Assembly (NCBI RefSeq): GCF_000005825.2
Contig: NC_013791.2
Location: 3,410,001 to 3,474,000 of the forward strand
From: Alkalihalophilus pseudofirmus OF4
Lineage (GTDB): Bacteria; Bacillota; Bacilli; Bacillales; Bacillaceae_D
DNA: 64,000 nt
Reading direction: 5' to 3'
Of this stretch, positions 1 through 9,711 are shown one piece after another (position 1 is the stretch's first letter; each line of letters opens with the position of its first letter). Made by a program: the position numbers and the translations under genes. The notes below the pieces were generated by a model. It was not told where the DNA came from. It did not search any database and saw only the letters and a program-made list of their open reading frames with translations.

Positions 1-135
1 CTCTGTGCCTTCTACTTCCTCTTCTGCCTCACCATCACTAGACTCTGGTGCCGACGTATCATCACTGCTGCATGCAGCAAGGAATAATACGAACGCAAGC
101 AAGAGCACCATCAAAAACGACAATCGATGTTTCAT
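1..135 (-). CDS. Peptide ABC transporter substrate-binding lipoprotein, N-terminal fragment (cut by window edge)
   Basis: Only the first 45 codons lie in the window. The reading frame starts at ATG (position 135) behind an AGGGGGA ribosome binding site and gives a lipoprotein signal peptide: MKHR, a hydrophobic core, then the lipobox LAAC with the Cys at about residue 22, followed by a Ser/Asp/Glu-rich linker typical of extracytoplasmic binding proteins. It lies 53 bp downstream of the appF-like gene with no terminator between, so it is probably cotranscribed. The order D-F-A matches the appDFABC arrangement of Bacillus subtilis, where the third gene is the oligopeptide-binding lipoprotein AppA. 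Identity as the binding protein is inferred from signal and position; no binding domain is visible. A nearby ATG at 139 is out of frame with the signal peptide. Confidence 0.75.
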   Translation of the reverse strand, partial: MKHRLSFLMVLLLAFVLFLAACSSDDTSAPESSDGEAEEEVEGTE

Positions 136-188
136 GCATCATTTCCCCCTGTCTCTTCTTTGTTTTCTCTATCATTCATGCAGCGCTG

Positions 189-1157
189 CTAGTTATAAAG
201 GTGGCAGGCTACAAAATGATCATCTCCTACATCCTGCAAGGCAGGGCGTTCGGTTTTGCAAATGTCCATGCATTCCGGACACCGCGTGTGAAACGTGCAG
301 CCGCTTGGCGGATTCGATGGGCTTGGTACATCGCCTTCTAAAATCATCCGGTCCGCCTTCGCATCAGGGTCTGGCACAGGTACGGCTGAGAGCAGGGCTT
401 TTGTATAAGGATGCTTCGGCTCCTCATAAAGCGCATCCTTCCCAGCAAGCTCAACCATCCGGCCAAGATACATCACCCCGACGCGGTCACTTATATGCTT
501 AACGACACTAAGGTCATGAGCAATAAACACATACGTTAACTTAAACTCATCCTTCAAATCTTCCATCAAATTAAGAATTTGCGACTGCACCGAAACATCG
601 AGCGCTGATACCGGCTCATCACATATGACAAGCTTCGGGTTCACCGCAAGCGCTCTAGCTATCCCAATTCGCTGCCGCTGCCCTCCGCTGAATTGATGAG
701 GGTAACGATTCGCGTGATACGAACTGAGTCCGACCACCTCAAGAAGTTCGGCAACTTTTTTACGCCGCTCTTCCTTTGTCCCAATCCCGTGCACAAGAAG
801 CGGCTCGCTGATAATCCGCTCAATGTTATGACGTGGATTAAGCGATGCATACGGATCTTGGAAAATAATCTGCATGTCTCGTCTGAGCTTTCTCATCTCT
901 TCATCCGAGAGCTTTGTGACATCCCGACCTTCAAATTTCACTTCACCTTCTGTCGGCTCAATCAATCGTAAAATCGATTTACCAGTAGTCGATTTGCCGC
1001 AGCCAGACTCGCCAACAATCCCTAAGATTTCGCCTTCATAGACGGTGAAACTGACATCATCAACTGCTTTGACCTCGCCTACTTTTTTGCTTAGGAAGCC
1101 TCCGTGCACATCAAAATATTTTTTCAATCCGTTTACTTCTAAAAGTGGTTTAGCCAA
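189..1157 (-). CDS. appF: Oligopeptide ABC transporter ATP-binding protein, AppF/OppF type
   Basis: Cytoplasmic ATPase subunit that powers oligopeptide uptake together with AppD. Visible motifs are Walker [10 protein letters not shown], the ABC signature [14 protein letters not shown], Walker [14 protein letters not shown] and the switch His in FIAHDLSVV. The C-terminal oligopeptide-transporter extension with three Cys ([14 protein letters not shown]) may bind an Fe-S cluster, as proposed for relatives. An upstream ATG (1181) is possible, but the TTG at 1157 is preferred: it has GGGAG eight bases upstream and lets the protein begin LAKPLLEV, as homologues usually do. With that start the gene overlaps the end of appD by 8 bp, suggesting translational coupling. 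About 322 residues, the usual length. Confidence 0.93.
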   Translation of the reverse strand: MAKPLLEVNGLKKYFDVHGGFLSKKVGEVKAVDDVSFTVYEGEILGIVGESGCGKSTTGKSILRLIEPTEGEVKFEGRDVTKLSDEEMRKLRRDMQIIFQDPYASLNPRHNIERIISEPLLVHGIGTKEERRKKVAELLEVVGLSSYHANRYPHQFSGGQRQRIGIARALAVNPKLVICDEPVSALDVSVQSQILNLMEDLKDEFKLTYVFIAHDLSVVKHISDRVGVMYLGRMVELAGKDALYEEPKHPYTKALLSAVPVPDPDAKADRMILEGDVPSPSNPPSGCTFHTRCPECMDICKTERPALQDVGDDHFVACHLYN

Positions 1158-2142
1158 CGTTCTCGCTCCCTTCTGTGTCATAAAGGAAGCACCGCACCTG
1201 ATGCCCGGCAGAATTCGTTAAGAGCTCAGGATCTTCTGTGATACAGCGGCCAAACGCCGATTCACAACGAGCTGCAAAACGACAGCCTTGCCTGATGCTC
1301 CCAGGCTTTGGTACACTCCCTGGAATCGAATACAGCCGCTGCTCTTTCTCATGAATCTTTGGCAGGGATTTAATCAATCCTTTTGTATAAGGATGCTTCG
1401 GCTCTTTTAGAATTGCACGAACCGTCCCTTCCTCCACCACTTTGCCTGCATACATCACAATCACTCGGTCACAGATTTCCGCAACCACACCGAGATCATG
1501 AGTGATCATCATAATCGCTGTCCCTTGCTCCTTATTTAACTTCCTCATCAAATCAAGAATCTGCGCTTGGATCGTTACATCGAGGGCGGTTGTCGGTTCA
1601 TCCGCAATCAGTACTTCCGGATCACAGCTCATCGCCATCGCAATCATGACACGCTGACGCATTCCACCAGATAATTGATGCGGATACTCATCCACAATTT
1701 CATCCGCACGTGGAATCCCAACAAGCTTCAGCATATCGACCGCTTTTCTTTTCGCTTCTTTTTTAGACAGCTTTTGATGGTTGCGGATCGCCTCCATCAA
1801 TTGATTGCCGATTGTAAAGAGAGGATTTAATGATGTCATCGGTTCTTGGAAAATCATCGCGATCTCATTGCCGCGAATTTTTTTCATCCGCCGTTTTGAA
1901 ACGGCTGCGAGATTCTCTTCTTTAAACAGAATTTCTCCGCCAACAATTTTACCTGGAGGATTCGGCACAAGGTTCATCACTGATAAAGATGTGACACTTT
2001 TCCCGCAGCCTGACTCTCCAACTATGCCGACTACTTCTCCTTTATGTATTTTCATGCTCACATCATCCACAGCCGGAATCTCACCATTGTCTGTAAAAAA
2101 ATGCGTCCGCACATTTTTAAGCTCAAGAACAACTTCAGACAT
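1150..2142 (-). CDS. appD: Oligopeptide ABC transporter ATP-binding protein, AppD/OppD type
   Basis: Partner ATPase of the peptide importer. Walker A is [11 protein letters not shown], the signature is [14 protein letters not shown] and Walker B is [12 protein letters not shown]; the switch His lies in [11 protein letters not shown]. The oligopeptide C-terminal extension carries a Cys cluster (GCRFAARC). Its 330 residues are normal for the family. The ATG has GGAGG seven bases upstream. It is the first gene of the operon seen here, with a 382-bp intergenic region before it, so the promoter should lie there. Two ATPases followed by the binding lipoprotein matches the app operon order rather than oppABCDF. 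Which peptides are carried cannot be read from the sequence. Confidence 0.94.
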   Translation of the reverse strand: MSEVVLELKNVRTHFFTDNGEIPAVDDVSMKIHKGEVVGIVGESGCGKSVTSLSVMNLVPNPPGKIVGGEILFKEENLAAVSKRRMKKIRGNEIAMIFQEPMTSLNPLFTIGNQLMEAIRNHQKLSKKEAKRKAVDMLKLVGIPRADEIVDEYPHQLSGGMRQRVMIAMAMSCDPEVLIADEPTTALDVTIQAQILDLMRKLNKEQGTAIMMITHDLGVVAEICDRVIVMYAGKVVEEGTVRAILKEPKHPYTKGLIKSLPKIHEKEQRLYSIPGSVPKPGSIRQGCRFAARCESAFGRCITEDPELLTNSAGHQVRCFLYDTEGSENVG

Positions 2143-2524
2143 TTAAATGCCTCCTTCACACATCCCTATAGAAATGTCATTTGACTTTATCGTAGAAAGA
2201 TATTTATCGATAACATTATGTACACACCAAAAACACATACAAGAATAATAGATTTGTTAATTTTCAGAATTTTACTGATATATTCTAAAATATATAATAT
2301 TCTGAATACAATCAAGTACTTTTTTTCTAAATTAGGCTAAATTCGTTCGCTCATTTACGACAAAATATCTATATGCTATGTGTTTCACACGCATACAAAT
2401 AAACTCACTGCCATAATTTATTCATTTAATATGAATACTTTCGTACAATTTTTTCTTTACGCCCTAGCGATTATTCGCTATGATATGATAGATATGGACA
2501 AATTATTTAAAGTGAGGTATTGCC
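2143..2524. other. Divergent intergenic region between appD and the LCP gene
   Basis: This AT-rich stretch of 382 bp has no convincing open reading frame. It must carry the promoters of the leftward app operon and the rightward LCP gene. Only the rightward promoter (listed separately) has a recognisable -35/-10 pair. The middle holds long A/T runs and TATTCTAAAATATATAAT-like segments that could serve either strand. No riboswitch fold or T-box was recognised. Confidence 0.6.
2456..2484 (+). promoter_or_regulatory. Predicted sigma-A promoter of the LCP gene
   Basis: A TTTACG -35 box and a TATGAT -10 box are separated by exactly 17 bp. The -10 ends 40 bp before the ATG of the LCP gene, whose ribosome binding site (GTGAGGT) follows. 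Read by eye only. Confidence 0.55.
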
Positions 2525-3544
2525 ATGGCGCAATCGAGAGTGAGACGACGTAAAAGTCGTTGGAAACGAACAGTAAAGATCTTTGTATTTATAGGTCTTT
2601 TCTCCTTCTTACTAGCTGGAGCAGCCGTTACCTATTTTGCTTTTCAATTAGCAAATGCAACGACATCATCTGAAGTAGAGCTAGAACGCGGGGAGAAATC
2701 AGAGCTTCGAACTGAACCTGTAAATCCAAGTAAAGATAATATATCGATTTTATTTTTAGGATTAGATGACCGTGAAGGAAATTTAGAGGGACGCACAGAT
2801 GCAATGCTTCTTGCTACCTTCAATAAAGAACTAGCATCCATCAAATTGTTAAATATACCTCGTGATTCACTTGTGGACATACCTGGCCGTAAAAACCGTG
2901 ACAAAATTAATCACGCCCATGCGTACGGGGGACTCGATACAACGATCGATACGGTTGAAAATTTATTTGATATCCCAGTTGATTATTATGTAACATTAAA
3001 CTTCGTTGCCTTTGTTGAAATTGTTGATGCATTAGGCGGCGTAGAAGTTGAGGTTCCATTCACATTTACAGAAATGGACAGTAATGACACGCACGGTGCC
3101 ATTACATTAGAAGAAGGCACACAATTGTTAGACGGTGAAGAAGCACTTGCTTTCTCGCGTATGAGAAAAAGTGATCCACGTGGAGACTTCGGCCGCGGCG
3201 AACGTCAGCAAGAAGTCATTAAAGCCGTTATTCGTAAAGGGGCATCTTTCTCTTCCATCTCAAGCTACAATGAAGTATTGCAGAGCATTGAAGATCATAT
3301 CTCAACAAACTTAAGCTTTGGAAACATTGTCGCTCTTCACTCGTATGCAAGTGAGCTGAACAATATGGATTCGATCCATATTGAAGGAGACGATCGCCGA
3401 ATTAATGGCGGGTATTACTTCGAACCGAGACAAGACTCCATTGATGAGTTATCAGCAATCTTCCGTGTTCACTTAGGTTTAGTTGAACCAGAAGAGCGTG
3501 ATTATGATTCATTTGATACAAACGAAGATGAAGAAACAGAATAA
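2525..3544 (+). CDS. LytR-CpsA-Psr (LCP) family wall-polymer ligase, TagU-like
   Basis: LCP proteins transfer undecaprenyl-diphosphate-linked wall polymers to peptidoglycan at the outer membrane face. The protein has an Arg/Lys-rich N-terminus, one membrane segment (about residues 17-40, IFVFIGLFSFLLAGAAV), and then the LCP domain. Family hallmarks include ILFLGLDDREG with the acidic DD pair, an Arg-containing RTDAMLLATF strand, LNIPRDSLVDIPG, the DKINHAHAYGG segment and the FSRMRKSDPRGDFGRGERQQ motif, whose Arg residues contact the pyrophosphate in known structures. The C-terminal tail is strongly acidic (DYDSFDTNEDEETE), as is common in secreted proteins of alkaliphiles. It is monocistronic, with its own promoter and terminator. 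Near tagO and csaB it is a good candidate to attach the secondary polymer that SLH proteins bind. The exact paralogue (TagT, TagU or TagV) cannot be assigned. Confidence 0.92.
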   Translation: MAQSRVRRRKSRWKRTVKIFVFIGLFSFLLAGAAVTYFAFQLANATTSSEVELERGEKSELRTEPVNPSKDNISILFLGLDDREGNLEGRTDAMLLATFNKELASIKLLNIPRDSLVDIPGRKNRDKINHAHAYGGLDTTIDTVENLFDIPVDYYVTLNFVAFVEIVDALGGVEVEVPFTFTEMDSNDTHGAITLEEGTQLLDGEEALAFSRMRKSDPRGDFGRGERQQEVIKAVIRKGASFSSISSYNEVLQSIEDHISTNLSFGNIVALHSYASELNNMDSIHIEGDDRRINGGYYFEPRQDSIDELSAIFRVHLGLVEPEERDYDSFDTNEDEETE

Positions 3545-3552
3545 TACAAGCG

Positions 3553-3591
3553 AAGGTTCATCCACCAATCTGGTGCGATGAACCTTTTTTT
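3553..3591 (+). terminator. Rho-independent terminator of the LCP gene
   Basis: The stem AAGGTTCATC...GATGAACCTT, with an inner CACCA/TGGTG extension and one bulged C, is followed by seven Ts. It begins 9 bp after the LCP stop codon. The following 136 bp (to 3727) hold no gene; they contain a few loosely repeated TTAGCAAA/GCATCAAATAA strings of unknown meaning. Confidence 0.9.
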
Positions 3592-3727
3592 GAGGTTGTT
3601 TCGAGCAAATTATTAGGAAATTTTAGCAGAGTCGTCATTTTTCTTAGCAAAGCAGCAAATAATCCAGCGAAAACAGCTTTTATTTTAGCAAACGCATCAA
3701 ATAAATGGAACTCTCGCTATATGCCGC

Positions 3728-3762
3728 AAAAAAGCCTGAGTAATCATCACGATCACTCAGGC
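3728..3762 (-). terminator. Terminator of tagO
   Basis: On the minus strand the stem AGCCTGAGT/ACTCAGGCT with a 12-base loop is followed by six Ts, 11 bp after the tagO stop. Confidence 0.9.
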
Positions 3763-3773
3763 TGTATTCATTC

Positions 3774-4838
3774 TTATGAAATTCGTCTTGCACTATTTTT
3801 GTTCTGAATGCGACGAACTAAATTCATCACTGGACGGTACTCATCACTTACTAAGCCGACACGCTCTGCAATCAGCTCAATAACGACCAAGCTGATAGTA
3901 ATAACTAGTAATGAGATCCATAGCGTTGACATCGTAAGAACAACGGCTGCTAAACCAAAGAATGCTGTCATCGCATAAATAACTAATACAGTTTGTTTAT
4001 GAGATAAACCGATGCGCAGCAAGCAGTGGTGTAAGTGCGATTTATCTGGTGCTGATAATGGTTTCTTCTGCACCACACGACGTACGATCGCAAACAGTGT
4101 ATCTGAAATTGGAACAGCTAAGATAATGACAGGAATCACTAATGAGAATGCCGTAACATTTTTAAATCCTAATAATGAAATAACAGCAATCATATATCCT
4201 AAGAATAAGGCCCCTGTATCACCCATAAAGATTTTTGCCGGATTAAAGTTATGAACTAAAAATCCGAGCGTACTTCCTAATAAGATTACCCCAAGAGATG
4301 CGACAAATATATTGCCGTCTAAAATCGCAAGACCTGAAATGGTAATTAAAACAATTGATGAAACACCAGCTGCTAGACCGTCTAAGCCATCAATTAAGTT
4401 AATCGCATTCGTGATCCCGATAATCCATAAAAGCGTAATTGGTATCGCTAACCATCCTAAGTGCAATTCCCCGCCGAAAGGCAAGTTAATAAAATCTAAG
4501 CGAACTCCGTAAAATATAACGACACCTGCTGCTAATAACTGGCCAAACAATTTCCATTTAGCGGACAGCTCAATCATATCATCTAAAAATCCGGTTAAAA
4601 TGATAATAAAGCTTCCGATTAGAATCGGTATCATGTAAGGACTAGCCGGTTGTAAGATGATAAAACCAATAAGAAATCCAATATATATTGCCAAACCACC
4701 TAACCTGGCCATCACTTTCTGATGGACTTTACGATGATTCGGTTGATCTGTAGCGCCAATCTTAATCGCAAATTGTTTTACGACCGGTGTAATTAAAACC
4801 GCGACGATAAAACATATCAATAATGTCCAAGCGATCAT
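3774..4838 (-). CDS. tagO: Undecaprenyl-phosphate N-acetylglucosaminyl 1-phosphate transferase, TagO/MraY family
   Basis: An integral membrane enzyme that transfers GlcNAc-1-phosphate to undecaprenyl phosphate. This is the first step of teichoic-acid-type and secondary wall polymer synthesis. The 354 residues form about ten to eleven membrane helices. Diagnostic motifs are the DD pair in LTGFLDDMIELS, the NAINLIDGLDGLAAG loop, FMGDTGALFLGY and the cytoplasmic KSHLHHCLLRIG His motif. The N-terminal DQPNHRKVHQK segment is the family's usual start. The ATG follows AAGGAGG. It is flanked by its own terminator on one side and the csaB terminator on the other, so it is transcribed alone. In this setting it most likely starts the polymer that CsaB later pyruvylates. 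Confidence 0.94.
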   Translation of the reverse strand: MIAWTLLICFIVAVLITPVVKQFAIKIGATDQPNHRKVHQKVMARLGGLAIYIGFLIGFIILQPASPYMIPILIGSFIIILTGFLDDMIELSAKWKLFGQLLAAGVVIFYGVRLDFINLPFGGELHLGWLAIPITLLWIIGITNAINLIDGLDGLAAGVSSIVLITISGLAILDGNIFVASLGVILLGSTLGFLVHNFNPAKIFMGDTGALFLGYMIAVISLLGFKNVTAFSLVIPVIILAVPISDTLFAIVRRVVQKKPLSAPDKSHLHHCLLRIGLSHKQTVLVIYAMTAFFGLAAVVLTMSTLWISLLVITISLVVIELIAERVGLVSDEYRPVMNLVRRIQNKNSARRIS

Positions 4839-5062
4839 GGTTGAACCTCCTTGTTTATACGTTCTCCAAATATCATGTTTTTATTTCATACTTCTGCCTT
4901 ATATATTCTGTTTTGACAAAAACTATAATACTCCTAATCTACTACCTAACGGATTATAGCACATTGTCCTAATCAAGAGAAGCGCTTTTGAAACAAAACA
5001 GTTTTCGTTACATAATTTCACAAACAAATGAGATGAAACATTTGTATTTATCAAGTTCTAAT

Positions 5063-5093
5063 CAAAAAAACCAAGACATCAATTCGTCTTGGT
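5063..5093 (-). terminator. Terminator of the wecG-flippase-DUF5693-csaB operon
   Basis: The minus strand reads GACCAAGAC, a short loop, GTCTTGGTT, then a run of Ts, 15 bp after the csaB stop. It separates the operon from tagO. Between it and tagO lie about 225 bp without a gene, containing the tagO promoter (a TATAAT is visible on the minus strand near 4960). Confidence 0.9.
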
Positions 5094-5107
5094 CCTTTAT
5101 ATACCCT

Positions 5108-6166
5108 TTACCTAATGGAATCAACCACTAATTTAGCTGTATGGCGCGCTTCTTCTTTTGCGTGGTCTGTATATTGCTTCATTTTTTCTAAGGCTGAACG
5201 TAAATCTTCGAGCTGCTCATTCATAACAGCAACTAGCTCCATTGCTTCCCATTTTTCATTAACATGAGCCGCTACAGGCTGCTTGCAAAGTGAGGCAAAT
5301 GAATCAATTTTAGGATCATATGACAACGCAACAAACGGCGTATCTACCACTGCAGCAAAGATCAATGCATGAAGCCTCATTCCAACTAGAAGATCACAAT
5401 CCTCAATCCATTGAATTTTCTCTTGGATCTCCCCGTCATGCGGCATAATCTCTGCCTCATGCCTCATCAGATCTAACACATCCTTTGAGGCGTTGTGATC
5501 ATGTTCACCATGCATGGGGATGAAACGGATATTATATCCGCGGTCTGCCACTTGATCAAGGGCTTTTGCAATCTCTTCTTTAAACGAGTAGTCACTTGGC
5601 CAATCACGCACCGACACAGCGATCCGCTTGATCTCACCTTTCGCTTGTTCACTACCATTAGGACGCGTGATGCCAAGCACCGGATCTGGCACAAGCTTAA
5701 TTTCTTTTGTGACACCAAACTGCTTAAGCAGCTCTTCTGACTCGTGATCTCGGACAGTGAGGAGCGAACTCTTTGACACAGTGCTTTTAACAATCTTTTG
5801 ATTAAACCCTTTTGAAACGGGCCCAATTCCTTGCGCATACACAAAGAATGGCTTTTTGTGCAGCTTTGCAAGCCACATAATTCCTGAGTAATAAACCACG
5901 CTCCGATTCCCAGTTTTATCTTGAAGGAGGCTCCCTCCCCCACTGATCACTCCGTCTGCGCGTTTTATGGCTGCGGAGACGTCTTTAAGCTTCCAGCGGT
6001 CCACCGCATCCACTTGGTACGTTTCTGCGGTTTTCTCAGGCTGGTTAGACAGCACGGTTAGTTTGATGTCAGGCTGTTGCTCGCGAAGCGCTGAGATAAT
6101 CGAGAATAGAATTGCCTCATCCCCCACATTATCAAAGCCATAATAACCAGATAACACTAGTCTCAT
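5108..6166 (-). CDS. csaB: Polysaccharide pyruvyl transferase CsaB
   Basis: CsaB adds ketal-linked pyruvate to a sugar of the secondary cell wall polymer. In Bacillus anthracis this modification is required for SLH domains to bind. The 352-residue protein begins MRLVLSGYYGFDNVGDEAI, the typical CsaB start, with GDE near the N-terminus. Other family segments are VISGGGSLLQD, FVYAQGIGPV, SLLTVRDHES and the C-terminal LLVGMRLHALIFA motif. There is no signal peptide, so it acts in the cytoplasm on the lipid-linked precursor. Its ATG overlaps the stop of the DUF5693 gene (ATGA), making it the last gene of a coupled operon. The eight SLH genes in this window are the expected clients. Confidence 0.96.
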   Translation of the reverse strand: MRLVLSGYYGFDNVGDEAILFSIISALREQQPDIKLTVLSNQPEKTAETYQVDAVDRWKLKDVSAAIKRADGVISGGGSLLQDKTGNRSVVYYSGIMWLAKLHKKPFFVYAQGIGPVSKGFNQKIVKSTVSKSSLLTVRDHESEELLKQFGVTKEIKLVPDPVLGITRPNGSEQAKGEIKRIAVSVRDWPSDYSFKEEIAKALDQVADRGYNIRFIPMHGEHDHNASKDVLDLMRHEAEIMPHDGEIQEKIQWIEDCDLLVGMRLHALIFAAVVDTPFVALSYDPKIDSFASLCKQPVAAHVNEKWEAMELVAVMNEQLEDLRSALEKMKQYTDHAKEEARHTAKLVVDSIR

Positions 6167-8127
6167 CTATTCATCCACCTCTTTTCAACCTGAGGGTACA
6201 CATAATTTGTTATCACACGGAATATGAAGATATAGAATAAGCCAAATCCAAGGCCAAATAACAATCCGTACACACTGCGCAGACCAGATACTAACAGAGG
6301 TGTGTGCAGATGCGTGAATGTCCCTACAATTGAAGCGAAACCAAGCATTCCAATTGTTATAAAGATCGGCGCAAGCTTATTTTTCACCATCATCATGTAC
6401 AAGCCTAAAATAAATATCGGGAACCCGATTAAGAATTCCGTTGTTCTCGGTCTGACGTAAAGAAGATTTTCAAGCCACTGCCTGAATTCAAGCTCATATG
6501 GAAGAGCTGTTGCAGCGTTCCCTGTACGTGTAACGTAGAAAGCTAAAATCGCGCCCACTATAGCCATGACCATTAAATGCCAATATCGTACAGGCTCATT
6601 AAGTGTCTGTCTAATAAATGTTATAAACAACACAACCCCTACAATAGCTGCAGGTGCTATAGATAATACTTTTACACCTCTGAATTCGTCTACTTTAAGG
6701 AGAAATTCAGTACCGTAAAGCATTCCAACAACCAGCCAAGCCCCAACTAAAGCGATACCGGCAGAAATAGCATACGTTATAATCAGGTGCTTCCAGTTCT
6801 TTATTCCCCTAAAATGAAGTCCGGCATAAACAGCTGCCGAAATAGCTGTCAGAAGTGCAAGACCCTTTAATGCTAGGTCTATATTAAACAATATCCCTGC
6901 TGCTGTTAAAGCAAGCCCTCCAATTCCTGCAGGCCAAATAAGGACAGGATATATTCTGTATGCCGTCAATGCAATCAGAGCAGCTGCTCCAAGTGAAACA
7001 ATCAACGTAACAATAGTAGATTGAGACAAAGATCCGTATGTCTCAGCCCCGGTATTTCTATCTTCCCCTAATTGACTTTGAAGTTCATTTAGCATCTCTG
7101 TTGTGTAATGGAAGCCTTGCTGTGCTTCTCCCGGGTGGTGATATGTTTGTAAAGTACCGCCAGGACGTGCTAATGGATTAACAAAAAGCATTCGAATATT
7201 ACGTTCTTTATAGCCACGAATTCCTTTATCCAGCTCTTCTTGATATTTTGGTTCATTTCCTTTACCCAGCTCCATGCTGAACAAACGCACAACATCTTCT
7301 TCTTTATTCCCAACGCGAAGAAGGGATCCCATGCCGCGCTGATCATTAAAATCAATCTTTACAATGTTATAACCATACTCATTAAGAGCATCTGTAAAGG
7401 TTCTTATTTGTTCTGGTTCATTGAAACCTACAACATCATTTCCAGAAAACAATATTTTATCTGCTTGATAATCAACTGCTAACCTTTCTAACTGGTCATA
7501 AATAAAATGATTTTCATGCTGAATCGTTGGAAACCTGTTAGGTAATCTTGGGATGATCTCCATTCCTGCATCGTAAACTAAATCAATTGCTTCAAAATCA
7601 AACGTAATAGGCATTGCCGCTAAACTTACTTCATAAGGAAGAAAAAGAATTCGATCTTCACCATACTCAAACTCTTCCACTTCATATTGCGTGAGAAAAA
7701 TTTCATCCTCATACATTAGTTCATAATGATTATTGTAAGCCTCTTTGATGAGGTCAATATAAGGGCTCTCATCATCTAAAATTCGAATATACTGCCCGTT
7801 ATATTCAGAAAGCTCATCCTTCGCCTCTGGGTGGTCATGGATAATTTCAGGGCGTGATTTCCTCTCAAATTCTCCCTCTAATACTAAGTCCCAAATCGTA
7901 AGAGGCTCAAAGCTCATCGAGGACAGCCCACTATCTCTTAACTGTTCAAGTATTTCTTCTTCCGTCATCATTTCATCAAGCATTAACGGCCACTGCTCGT
8001 ATTGATCATAGGCCATCGTAATCTCATAACTTTTATTGCTCTCTTCAACGTTCACTCGATCAATAATTGATGGTGTTGATACGAGCAACGCAATCACAAT
8101 CAGCGCCCACGCTATTTTCTTAACCAA
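6163..8127 (-). CDS. DUF5693 family polytopic membrane protein, partner of CsaB
   Basis: A protein of about 654 residues. It has an N-terminal membrane anchor (about residues 5-22), a large acidic extracytoplasmic domain (to about residue 370, with an RPGGTLQTYHHPGEA segment) and a C-terminal half with roughly eight to nine hydrophobic helices. The architecture and the position directly upstream of csaB match the DUF5693 family that accompanies csaB in many SLH-bearing Firmicutes. In B. anthracis the first gene of the csaAB operon was proposed to encode an oligosaccharide transporter; whether that is this family cannot be settled here. The catalytic role is unknown. GTG at 8136 is possible, but TTG at 8127 has GGAAGGG eight bases upstream and is preferred. 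The gene follows the flippase closely and overlaps csaB by 4 bp. Confidence 0.85.
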   Translation of the reverse strand: MVKKIAWALIVIALLVSTPSIIDRVNVEESNKSYEITMAYDQYEQWPLMLDEMMTEEEILEQLRDSGLSSMSFEPLTIWDLVLEGEFERKSRPEIIHDHPEAKDELSEYNGQYIRILDDESPYIDLIKEAYNNHYELMYEDEIFLTQYEVEEFEYGEDRILFLPYEVSLAAMPITFDFEAIDLVYDAGMEIIPRLPNRFPTIQHENHFIYDQLERLAVDYQADKILFSGNDVVGFNEPEQIRTFTDALNEYGYNIVKIDFNDQRGMGSLLRVGNKEEDVVRLFSMELGKGNEPKYQEELDKGIRGYKERNIRMLFVNPLARPGGTLQTYHHPGEAQQGFHYTTEMLNELQSQLGEDRNTGAETYGSLSQSTIVTLIVSLGAAALIALTAYRIYPVLIWPAGIGGLALTAAGILFNIDLALKGLALLTAISAAVYAGLHFRGIKNWKHLIITYAISAGIALVGAWLVVGMLYGTEFLLKVDEFRGVKVLSIAPAAIVGVVLFITFIRQTLNEPVRYWHLMVMAIVGAILAFYVTRTGNAATALPYELEFRQWLENLLYVRPRTTEFLIGFPIFILGLYMMMVKNKLAPIFITIGMLGFASIVGTFTHLHTPLLVSGLRSVYGLLFGLGFGLFYIFIFRVITNYVYPQVEKRWMNR

Positions 8128-8148
8128 CGGTAACACCCTTCCTTTTCC

Positions 8149-9711
8149 TTATTTACGTCTATTCAGTTTAGAAAGAAGCGGGAGCGATGATGCGATCTCA
8201 TCGTCAATTGCTTTCGTTCCAATTAAAATAACAACATATATGATGGCACCTATAACTACCCCGGCTGCCACAAACAGCATCGCGTTCAAACGAGTCCATA
8301 GCTCCACCTGTAAATAATCGACTGCAAATAACAGCACTGCCCCCATGACGACACTCGCTAAGGCATATAACGCATGCGACCGGCGTACAACGGGGAATGG
8401 CAATGTACGGTATAAGATGTACACATTTAAAATGGTGATCGCCACATACACGATTAATGTTGAAATCGCGGCCCCGATCATTCCGTACTGGGCAACTAAA
8501 ATAATATTTAGAACAAATTTAACAGCAGAACACATAAGTACAATAATTGCAGCGGCAAATTCGCGGTTAGCCCCTTGCAGCATCCCCGTTGTTAAGACAG
8601 AGAATGAAGTGAATAATGCACTTACGGATAAAATGAAAATAACATCACTGCCGAGCACATCTCCAAATAACGCATAGTTAATCGGGACAGTCAGCGCAGC
8701 AAGGCCCATCGCTGCAGGCCAAGCCGTTAAATGAGTAATCGTATTTCCTCGATCAACAATCATAGAAGCTCTATCTTTATCATTTGTCGCAAGCGCTTTT
8801 GTAATCGCAGGGATCAATGGTAAAATCAGGGCGCTCGCAAATACGACAGCCATCTGCACCAACGCTTGTCCACGTCCAAAAGTTGTTCCGTAAATATGAG
8901 CGACTTCTGATTCGGTATTTCCTAGAGCACTTAACTGCCTAGGAATCGTTAGCGAATCAACGACATTTAACAGCGCCATCGTTAACGCACCGAAACAAAT
9001 CGGCAAGGCCACGATCAAAATCCGTTTAGCCCAATGTGAGAATGTTCCCTTGTTCATTTTGGTCGCGGTTTTAATAGGCTTGCGTCTTGCAAATATCACT
9101 TTTAAATAAACGAGTGAGGCAAGGACCCCGACAACGGATCCAATCATGACACCTGCCGACACAACCTCGGGGGCAAATGCTTGAACCGTTAAGTAATAAG
9201 CGGCCACAATAATGATAAACACACGCACAAACTGCTCTAACACTTGAGAAACCGCAGTAGGCACCATATCCTCATACCCTTGGAAAAAACCGCGGTAGAC
9301 AGCCATATACGGCGCAAAGATCAGCGTCACTGACACGGCTAGGATCGAATACGTCATCAACGATCCGCCTAGGAAGCCTGCGATCCATTCGGCCAGCACA
9401 AACATTAAGATAAAACTGATCACGCCGAATACCATTCCTAAAATCGTTGCCGTCCGGTAGATGAAATACACATCGTTATCTCGGCCCTTCGCTCTCGCTT
9501 CAGAAATCAGCTTCGAGATCGCAAGTGGAATCCCAGCTACTGTGATAATTAAAATCGACATATACACAGGGTAGACAACACTGAAAATACCAAGCACTTC
9601 ATCCCCTGCAATGTTTTGCAGAGGAATCCGAAACACGCTTCCTAATAGTTTCGATAAAAAGGTAGCAATCGTAAGCAGGATTGCCCCTTTTAACAAGCTC
9701 GATTTACTCAT
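8149..9711 (-). CDS. MOP-superfamily polysaccharide flippase (PST/MurJ/SpoVB-like)
   Basis: A 520-residue protein with about 14 hydrophobic helices and the family start SKSSLLKGAILLTIATFLSKLLGSV. It also has a GIPLAISKLISEA segment in the second helix pair and a Lys/Arg-rich cytoplasmic loop near residue 215. MOP flippases move undecaprenyl-linked saccharides across the membrane. Here, between a glycosyltransferase and the DUF5693/csaB pair, the likely cargo is the secondary wall polymer unit. The start ATG overlaps the previous stop by 4 bp. A role in lipid II flipping is an alternative, because the superfamily includes both, but context favours the polymer. B. subtilis YabM and SpoVB are relatives. 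Confidence 0.9.
   Translation of the reverse strand: MSKSSLLKGAILLTIATFLSKLLGSVFRIPLQNIAGDEVLGIFSVVYPVYMSILIITVAGIPLAISKLISEARAKGRDNDVYFIYRTATILGMVFGVISFILMFVLAEWIAGFLGGSLMTYSILAVSVTLIFAPYMAVYRGFFQGYEDMVPTAVSQVLEQFVRVFIIIVAAYYLTVQAFAPEVVSAGVMIGSVVGVLASLVYLKVIFARRKPIKTATKMNKGTFSHWAKRILIVALPICFGALTMALLNVVDSLTIPRQLSALGNTESEVAHIYGTTFGRGQALVQMAVVFASALILPLIPAITKALATNDKDRASMIVDRGNTITHLTAWPAAMGLAALTVPINYALFGDVLGSDVIFILSVSALFTSFSVLTTGMLQGANREFAAAIIVLMCSAVKFVLNIILVAQYGMIGAAISTLIVYVAITILNVYILYRTLPFPVVRRSHALYALASVVMGAVLLFAVDYLQVELWTRLNAMLFVAAGVVIGAIIYVVILIGTKAIDDEIASSLPLLSKLNRRK

Noticed and set aside
5-502. Plus-strand open frames at the left edge
   Set aside because: They run antisense to appF and the lipoprotein start, have no ribosome binding site and contain no recognisable domain; the minus-strand frames carry clear family motifs.
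3600-3727. TTAGCAAA / GCATCAAATAA strings between two terminators looked like a short repeat family
   Set aside because: Only two or three imperfect matches within 120 bp, no periodicity and no copy elsewhere in the window; likely chance in AT-rich DNA.
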